From Sulfuricella sp. (lineage in GTDB: Bacteria; Pseudomonadota; Gammaproteobacteria; Burkholderiales; Sulfuricellaceae), in NCBI GenBank assembly GCA_030691435.1, contig JAUYEK010000178.1:1-10162 (forward strand): a stretch of 10,162 nucleotides of DNA, in the 5' to 3' direction. Positions within the stretch are counted from its first letter, which is position 1. Every line of letters begins with the position of its first letter. Below, piece by piece: positions 5,531-10,162 of this stretch. A model generated the notes under the pieces. It saw only the letters and a list, made by a program, of their open reading frames with translations, was not told the origin of the DNA and ran no database searches. The position numbers and the translations under genes were made by a program.

Positions 5531-7648
5531 ATGCCTAACGTTTCGGATCTAACTTCCCGCCTCACCTACCTCAAACCAGAGGACACCGCCCAAGTCGAGG
5601 CGGCCTACCATCTCAGCGATAGCGCCCACGCCGGCCAGTTCCGGGTAAGCGGCGAACCCTACATTTCCCACCCGCTGGCGGTCGCCGAAATCCTGGCCGA
5701 CTGGCATCTGGATGCACAGGCCATGATGGCTGCGCTACTGCACGACGTGATGGAAGACACCACCATCACCAAGCAGGAAATCGCCGAAAAATTCGGCAAG
5801 GCGGTAGCCGAACTGGTAGACGGCGTATCCAAGCTGGACAAGATCGAATTCCAGACCGAAGTCCACGCCCAGGCCGAGAATTTCCGCAAAATGCTGCTGG
5901 CGATGGCGCGCGATGTGCGCGTCATCCTGATCAAGATTGCCGACCGCCTGCACAACATGCGCACCCTTGGGGCAATGGCCCCGGAAAAACGCCAGCGCAT
6001 CGCGCGCGAGACCCTGGAAATCTACGCACCGATCGCCAACCGACTCGGGCTGAACAGCGTTTACGACGAGCTGGAGGATTTGAGCTTCCGCCATCTCTAC
6101 CCCAACCGGTTCGACGTGCTGGCCAAAGCCGTCAAGGCGGCGCGCGGAAACCGCCGCGAAGTGGTGGGAAAGGTGCTGGAGGCGATCAAGCAGAAGCTCA
6201 AGGATGGCCAGATCGAGGCCTCCATCACCGGGCGCGAAAAGCATCTGTACAGCATTTACAGAAAAATGCAGGGCAAATCCCTGACTTTTTCCGAAGTTTT
6301 CGATATTTACGGGTTTCGCGTCATCGTCAAGGATGTTCCCACCTGCTATCTCACCCTGGGCGCCCTGCACCAGCTCTACAAGCCGATCCCGGGGAAGTTC
6401 AAGGACTACATCGCCATCCCCAAGGCGAATGGCTACCAGTCCCTGCACACCACCCTGTTCGGGCCTTTCGGCACGCCGATCGAGATCCAGATCCGCAGCC
6501 AGGACATGCACAAGATCGCCGAAGCCGGTGTCGCCTCGCATTGGCTGTACAAGAGCGGGGACGCCGAGATCAACCAGATGCAGCAGAAAACCCACCAGTG
6601 GCTGCAAAGCCTGCTGGAAATCCAGTCGGAAAGCGGCGATGCCACCGAATTCCTGGAACACATCAAGGTCGACCTGTTCCCCGACGAGGTTTACGTCTTC
6701 ACCCCCAAGGGCAAGATCATGGCCCTGCCGCGCGGCGCCACCGGGGTGGATTTCGCCTACGCCGTGCATACCGACGTCGGCAACCGCTGCGTCGCGGTGA
6801 AAATCAACCAGGAACTGATGCCGCTGCGGACCGAGCTGAAAAACGGCGATCAGGTGGAAATTGTTACCGCCGCCCATGCCAAACCCAACCCGACCTGGCT
6901 CAATTACGTCATCACCGGCAAGGCACGCTCGCACATCCGGCATTTCCTCAAGACCATGCAGTACGAAGAATCCGCCACCCTGGGCGAACGCCTGCTCAAC
7001 CAGGCGCTGCGGGCACTGGGCGCAGTTCCGGCGGAAATCACCGAAGCGCAGTGGGAAAAACTGCTGCGCGAGAACACCGGGAAAACCCGGCAGGAGATAT
7101 TGGCCGACATCGGCCTCGGCAAGCGCCTCAACATCGTTGTCGCGCGCCAACTGTTTGCCGTCACCGAAACAACCGAGGAGCGCAAGCACGCCCCGATGGG
7201 ACCGATCACCATCCGCGGCACCGAGGGCATGGCGGTGCAGTATGCCCGATGCTGCCGGCCGATACCGGGCGACCCGATCATCGGCTTCATCAAAAGGGGC
7301 CAGGGCCTGATCATCCACACCCACGACTGCCCGGCCACCGCCAAAAACCGCGCCGACACCGACAAGTGGCTGGATGTGGAATGGGATCCGGAAGCACCGA
7401 AAAAGCCCTTCGACGTCAACATCAAGCTGGTAGTAGCCAACCAGCGCGGCGTGCTGGCCAAGGTCGCCGCCGCCATCGCCGACGCCGGCTCGAACATCGA
7501 CAATGTCAGCATGGAAGAAGAGGACGGCAGCGCCTACACCACCATGAACTTCACCCTGCAGGTCGAAAACCGCATCCACCTCGCCAACGTGATGCGCAGT
7601 TTGCGGAAGATAGAGGAAGTGGTGAGGATTACGCGGGTGAAAGGGTGA
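5531..7648 (+). CDS. spoT: Bifunctional (p)ppGpp synthetase/hydrolase, Rel/SpoT type
   Basis: RSH enzyme of 705 residues (E. coli SpoT has 702), making and degrading the alarmone (p)ppGpp. The N-terminal HD hydrolase appears intact: Arg38, His47, HD at 71-72, ED at 75-76, and ADRLHN with Asp138 and Asn142. The synthetase domain shows GREKHLYSIYRKM, FDIYGFRVIV, DYIAIPKANGYQSLHT and EIQIRSQDMHKIAEAGVASHW. The charge motif reads KFKD (289-292) where SpoT/Rel enzymes have RxKD and RelA has ExDD, so it groups with bifunctional enzymes. Then come TGS (VFTPKGKIMALPRGATGVDF), a helical region, the Cys-rich domain (CCRPIPGD at 574-581, HTHDCP to about 601) and a C-terminal ACT domain (about 634-705). 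The ATG has AGGA nine bases upstream, inside the repeat hairpin. Synthetase activity is inferred. Confidence 0.96.
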   Translation: MPNVSDLTSRLTYLKPEDTAQVEAAYHLSDSAHAGQFRVSGEPYISHPLAVAEILADWHLDAQAMMAALLHDVMEDTTITKQEIAEKFGKAVAELVDGVSKLDKIEFQTEVHAQAENFRKMLLAMARDVRVILIKIADRLHNMRTLGAMAPEKRQRIARETLEIYAPIANRLGLNSVYDELEDLSFRHLYPNRFDVLAKAVKAARGNRREVVGKVLEAIKQKLKDGQIEASITGREKHLYSIYRKMQGKSLTFSEVFDIYGFRVIVKDVPTCYLTLGALHQLYKPIPGKFKDYIAIPKANGYQSLHTTLFGPFGTPIEIQIRSQDMHKIAEAGVASHWLYKSGDAEINQMQQKTHQWLQSLLEIQSESGDATEFLEHIKVDLFPDEVYVFTPKGKIMALPRGATGVDFAYAVHTDVGNRCVAVKINQELMPLRTELKNGDQVEIVTAAHAKPNPTWLNYVITGKARSHIRHFLKTMQYEESATLGERLLNQALRALGAVPAEITEAQWEKLLRENTGKTRQEILADIGLGKRLNIVVARQLFAVTETTEERKHAPMGPITIRGTEGMAVQYARCCRPIPGDPIIGFIKRGQGLIIHTHDCPATAKNRADTDKWLDVEWDPEAPKKPFDVNIKLVVANQRGVLAKVAAAIADAGSNIDNVSMEEEDGSAYTTMNFTLQVENRIHLANVMRSLRKIEEVVRITRVKG

Positions 7649-7654
7649 TTTAGG

Positions 7655-7739
7655 GTAGGGTAGAGTGCGCTGCGCGCGGTTGGGTTGATTGCCGGGCTGC
7701 CCCCGGAAATAAATAAACGGTGCGCAAGGCGCACCCTAC
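7655..7739. repeat. GTAGGGTGCGC-type inverted repeat element
   Basis: The right end is a perfect hairpin, GGTGCGC (7719-7725), AAG, GCGCACC (7729-7735), followed by CTAC. The left end GTAGGGT (7655-7661) is the exact complement of ACCCTAC (7733-7739), and GTGCGC (7665-7670) can also pair with the right arm. Between them sits a smaller hairpin, CCGGG (7692-7696) and CCCGG (7702-7706). The element starts seven bases after the spoT stop and could act as its transcript end, but no T tract follows directly. Confidence 0.75.
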
Positions 7740-7749
7740 AAAACATTTG

Positions 7750-7768
7750 TTTACATAAAATTTACATA
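7750..7768 (+). promoter_or_regulatory. TTTACATA direct repeat ahead of ridA
   Basis: Two identical octamers, TTTACATA at 7750-7757 and 7761-7768, are spaced 11 bases apart, close to one helical turn, just before the ridA ribosome site. TAAAAT (7756-7761) between them resembles a -10 element but has no good -35 partner. This may be a promoter with a regulator site or simply AT-rich leader sequence. Confidence 0.3.
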
Positions 7769-7781
7769 GAAAGGAAACACC

Positions 7782-8165
7782 ATGGCCAAACAAATCCTCT
7801 CCACCCCCAATGCCCCCGCCGCCATCGGCACCTATTCCCAGGGCGTGAAAGTCGGCGACACCGTTTACCTGTCCGGCCAGATTGGGCTGGATGCACAGAC
7901 CATGGTGCTGGTCGAGGGCATCGAGGCGCAGATCCACCAGGTGTTCCTCAATCTGGGCGAGGTCGCCAAAGCCGCCGGCTGCGACCTCAACCATACCGCC
8001 AAGCTCAACGTCTACCTCACAGACCTGACCCATTTCGCCAAGGTCAACGAGATCATGGCGCATTATTTCCAGCAACCCTACCCGGCGCGGGCTGCGGTGG
8101 GGGTGAAGGAGCTGCCACGCGGCGCGCTGGTGGAAATGGACGCGATCCTGGTCGACGGCAGCTAA
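7782..8165 (+). CDS. ridA: RidA family enamine/imine deaminase
   Basis: RidA (YjgF/YER057c/UK114) protein of 127 residues, normally a trimer, which hydrolyses reactive 2-aminoacrylate and related enamines released by PLP enzymes such as threonine dehydratase. The sequence is typical: [20 protein letters not shown] near the N terminus, YLSGQIGLD, and [20 protein letters not shown] near the C terminus. The catalytic arginine (Arg103) is present, as is Glu118 in VEMDAI, so the deaminase subgroup is favoured over non-catalytic Rid paralogues. The ATG at 7782 is preceded by AAAGGAAA at good spacing. RidA downstream of spoT is also seen in Pseudomonas. The repeat element in between suggests it may be transcribed separately. 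Confidence 0.95.
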   Translation: MAKQILSTPNAPAAIGTYSQGVKVGDTVYLSGQIGLDAQTMVLVEGIEAQIHQVFLNLGEVAKAAGCDLNHTAKLNVYLTDLTHFAKVNEIMAHYFQQPYPARAAVGVKELPRGALVEMDAILVDGS

Positions 8166-8223
8166 AAAGACCTCAATATCGTCAAACCCCGCGCCAGTAT
8201 TGCTTAATGGAGGAATCGAACCT

Positions 8224-8256
8224 AAGATTAAATTATGCAAACATAAATTAAATCTT
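8224..8256. promoter_or_regulatory. AT-rich inverted repeat abutting the GGDEF gene start
   Basis: AAGATTAAATTATG (8224-8237) and CATAAATTAAATCTT (8242-8256) are complementary over 14 bases with one bulged base, around the loop CAAA. The second arm ends directly at the ATG (8257). It may be an operator or a 5'-UTR hairpin. TTGCTT (8200-8205) with TAAGAT (8223-8228) 17 bases later is a weak promoter candidate overlapping its left edge. Confidence 0.45.
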
Positions 8257-10162
8257 ATGAAATATCTCCTCCGTCCGGCAACCTGGCTGCTCAGCCAACT
8301 CACCTTCCCGCGCAAGCTGGCGCTGGTCGGTGTGCTGTTTCTCATCCCTCTCGCCCTCCTGGCCATCCTGCTGCTGCCCCGCCTCAACGCCGACATCGCC
8401 TTCGCCGAGCGCGAACTGGTCGGTATCCAGGCGATCAAGCCGATCAAGATTCTCACCGCGCAGGCCCAGGCGCACCGCGGCACCGTCCAGCTCATCCTGA
8501 ACGGCGACCAGGATGCCCGCGAGCGTCTGGCGGATATTCAGGCCAATGCCGAAGCCGCGATCGCTATCCTGGATGACTTCGACCGGCGCCACGGCGCGCG
8601 GCTCAACACCTCGGGCAATTGGAAGGAAATCAAGTTCAAATGGAACTACCTGCAGGACAAGTCGCTCACCCTGCCGGCAGACAAGGATTTCCTGCTGTAT
8701 ACCGATTTCATCTCCTGCCTGAACGCCTTCTTAAACAAACTGGCAGACTCGTCCAGCCTCAGCCTGGATTATGAATTGGCCCCGCATTACGTTGGCCGGG
8801 TCATGGTTGCCCGGCTGCCCGAGCTGATTGAAAGCCTCGGCCAGATTCGCGCCATGTCGGCTGCCGCGGCTGAACGCAAGACCCTGTCTGCGTCAGAGCG
8901 CCATCAGCTCAGCGTGCTGGTCGGCGAAGCCGAGATATCCGAGAAAAATATGCTCGTCGAGATCAGCAAGGCATTCTCCGCTTTTCCAAGCCTCAGGGAC
9001 CGCCTCAATATCCCGTTACAGGAAGTTTCCAAAACGGCCCAATTCTTCATCTTCGACGTGCAGAACGAGGTGCTGCTCGCCGAAAAAATCACCGCCGGGG
9101 GCCAAACCCTGTTTGACGCCGGAACGCTCGCCATCAATGCCTCCTACCGCCTGTGCGACAGCACCCTGCCGCTCCTGCAAGGCATGATTCAGGAACGACT
9201 GAACCGGCTGCTGACCGAGCGCCGGCTGATCTTTACCCTGACCGCCATCGCGCTCACCCTGGTGGCCTACCTGTTCATCGGTTTCAGCGTTAGCGTTCTC
9301 GGCAACCTGACTGCCCTGAAAGAAGCGGCCAGCCGCGTGGCCAAGGGGGATTTTCATGCCTACGCCAGCATTGCCACGCGCGACGAAATGCATGATATCG
9401 CCAGTTCCTTCAACCGCATGACGGACTCGTTGCGCAGCACGGTTTCCCAGTTGCGGACCAGCGAGGAAAAATACCACAAGATCATGGAGCAGGCCGGCGA
9501 CATGATCCTGCTTGCCGATCTCCAGGGCAAACTGGTCGACGCGAACCGCATGGCCGAAACCCTGCTGGGCTACAGCCGGGAAGAACTGCTGCAGATGAAC
9601 ATCCTGGATCTGACCCCGGATCAGGAGAAGGGCCGGGCGGCCGCAGCCCTCGCCCGCCTAATGCTGGAAGGCATCTGCGAGGAGGAGCACCTCGCCCTGC
9701 GCAAGGATGGCCGCACCATCCCGGTTCACGCCAAGTGCACCCTGATCGAACACGCCGGGGAGAAACTGGCGCTGGGCATTTTCCGCGACATTTCCGCCGC
9801 CAGGGAATCCCGGCAGCGCATCGAATTTCTGGCCACCCATGACCCTCTCACCAGCCTGCCCACCCGCAGCCTGCTCTACGACCGCGTCCAGCAAGCGCTG
9901 GCACGCTCCGAGCGGGAACCCGAACCGTTTGCCCTGATATTCATCGATCTGGACAATTTCAAGGCCGTCAACGACACTTTCGGCCATGACCAGGGCGACC
10001 AGCTGCTGCTGCAAGCCGCCACGCGCATCCAGAACTGCTTGCGCGCCGCCGACACCGCCGCCCGCCTCGGCGGCGACGAATTCACCGTCCTGGTCGCGGG
10101 TGCCGACCGGGAAACCGCCGCCGCCACCGCCCAGCGCATCGTCGACGAACTCGCCCTGCCAT
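8257..10162 (+). CDS. Membrane sensor diguanylate cyclase, HAMP-PAS-GGDEF (3' end cut)
   Basis: The frame stays open for 635 codons to the window edge. A first transmembrane helix (about 21-41) is followed by about 280 mostly helical periplasmic residues. These begin with a QAHRGTVQLILNGD stretch resembling all-alpha NIT-like sensor domains of chemoreceptors (inference). A second membrane helix spans about 324-346. HAMP (about 347-395) and a PAS domain (about 402-515, from SEEKYHKIMEQAGDMILLAD) come next. The GGDEF domain starts near THDPLTSLPTR (527-537), with the metal-site IDLDNF (563-568) and an intact GGDEF signature (605-609). An RxxD inhibitory site (Arg596-Asp599) lies five residues before it. 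It should therefore make c-di-GMP with product feedback. Whether an EAL domain follows cannot be seen. The ATG lacks a Shine-Dalgarno; GGAGGA (8209-8214) is 42 bases away. Confidence 0.93.
   Translation, partial: MKYLLRPATWLLSQLTFPRKLALVGVLFLIPLALLAILLLPRLNADIAFAERELVGIQAIKPIKILTAQAQAHRGTVQLILNGDQDARERLADIQANAEAAIAILDDFDRRHGARLNTSGNWKEIKFKWNYLQDKSLTLPADKDFLLYTDFISCLNAFLNKLADSSSLSLDYELAPHYVGRVMVARLPELIESLGQIRAMSAAAAERKTLSASERHQLSVLVGEAEISEKNMLVEISKAFSAFPSLRDRLNIPLQEVSKTAQFFIFDVQNEVLLAEKITAGGQTLFDAGTLAINASYRLCDSTLPLLQGMIQERLNRLLTERRLIFTLTAIALTLVAYLFIGFSVSVLGNLTALKEAASRVAKGDFHAYASIATRDEMHDIASSFNRMTDSLRSTVSQLRTSEEKYHKIMEQAGDMILLADLQGKLVDANRMAETLLGYSREELLQMNILDLTPDQEKGRAAAALARLMLEGICEEEHLALRKDGRTIPVHAKCTLIEHAGEKLALGIFRDISAARESRQRIEFLATHDPLTSLPTRSLLYDRVQQALARSEREPEPFALIFIDLDNFKAVNDTFGHDQGDQLLLQAATRIQNCLRAADTAARLGGDEFTVLVAGADRETAAATAQRIVDELALP

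Noticed and set aside
5735..7579. A 614-codon open frame on the minus strand opposite spoT
   Set aside because: It lies fully opposite a gene with clear HD, synthetase, TGS and ACT motifs, shows no recognisable family, and is the expected by-product of GC-rich codon bias.
6541..7653. A 370-codon plus-strand frame overlapping spoT
   Set aside because: Its Arg/Gly/Pro-rich low-complexity translation is a frame-shifted reading of spoT and has no family signature.
7685..8251. A 188-codon plus-strand frame overlapping ridA
   Set aside because: It is an out-of-frame reading of ridA with a start inside the repeat element; the ridA frame carries all family motifs.

Overview
The window looks like a chromosomal housekeeping segment of a GC-rich betaproteobacterium. 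The lineage (Nitrosomonadales-like: Sulfuricella, Gallionella or Thiobacillus type) is inferred from protein style and gene order only. The core is the widespread proteobacterial neighbourhood rph / yicC / gmk / rpoZ / spoT / ridA. Two additions stand out: a protein kinase-phosphatase pair between rph and yicC, and a HicAB-type toxin-antitoxin cassette between yicC and gmk.

Left part, minus strand (1-2719): a Ser/Thr kinase overlaps a PP2C phosphatase by 4 bases (GTGA). After a terminator-like hairpin and a repeat-bearing gap comes rph, which runs off the left edge. Right part, plus strand (2796-10162): yicC, hicA-hicB, gmk, rpoZ, a bifunctional Rel/SpoT enzyme, ridA, then a membrane HAMP-PAS-GGDEF protein cut by the right edge. 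The kinase and yicC are divergent, and their best promoter candidates overlap face to face. The genes connect RNA processing (RNase PH, YicC), guanine nucleotide supply (Gmk makes GDP), RNA polymerase (omega, a ppGpp-binding partner in E. coli), (p)ppGpp metabolism and, at the edge, c-di-GMP signalling.

The most unusual property is between the genes. Five gaps each hold a different inverted repeat. In four of them the arms are built from short tandem words: an 8-mer (CCTCTGTG), a 7-mer (GGTGAGG), a 10-mer (ACACGGATAA) and a 7-mer (SACTCRG). The fifth is a GTAGGGTGCGC-type hairpin element. The words are unrelated but the architecture is shared, and one hairpin takes in the candidate ribosome binding site of spoT. 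No RNA genes, insertion sequences or CRISPR arrays were seen. No gap between genes exceeds about 205 bases.
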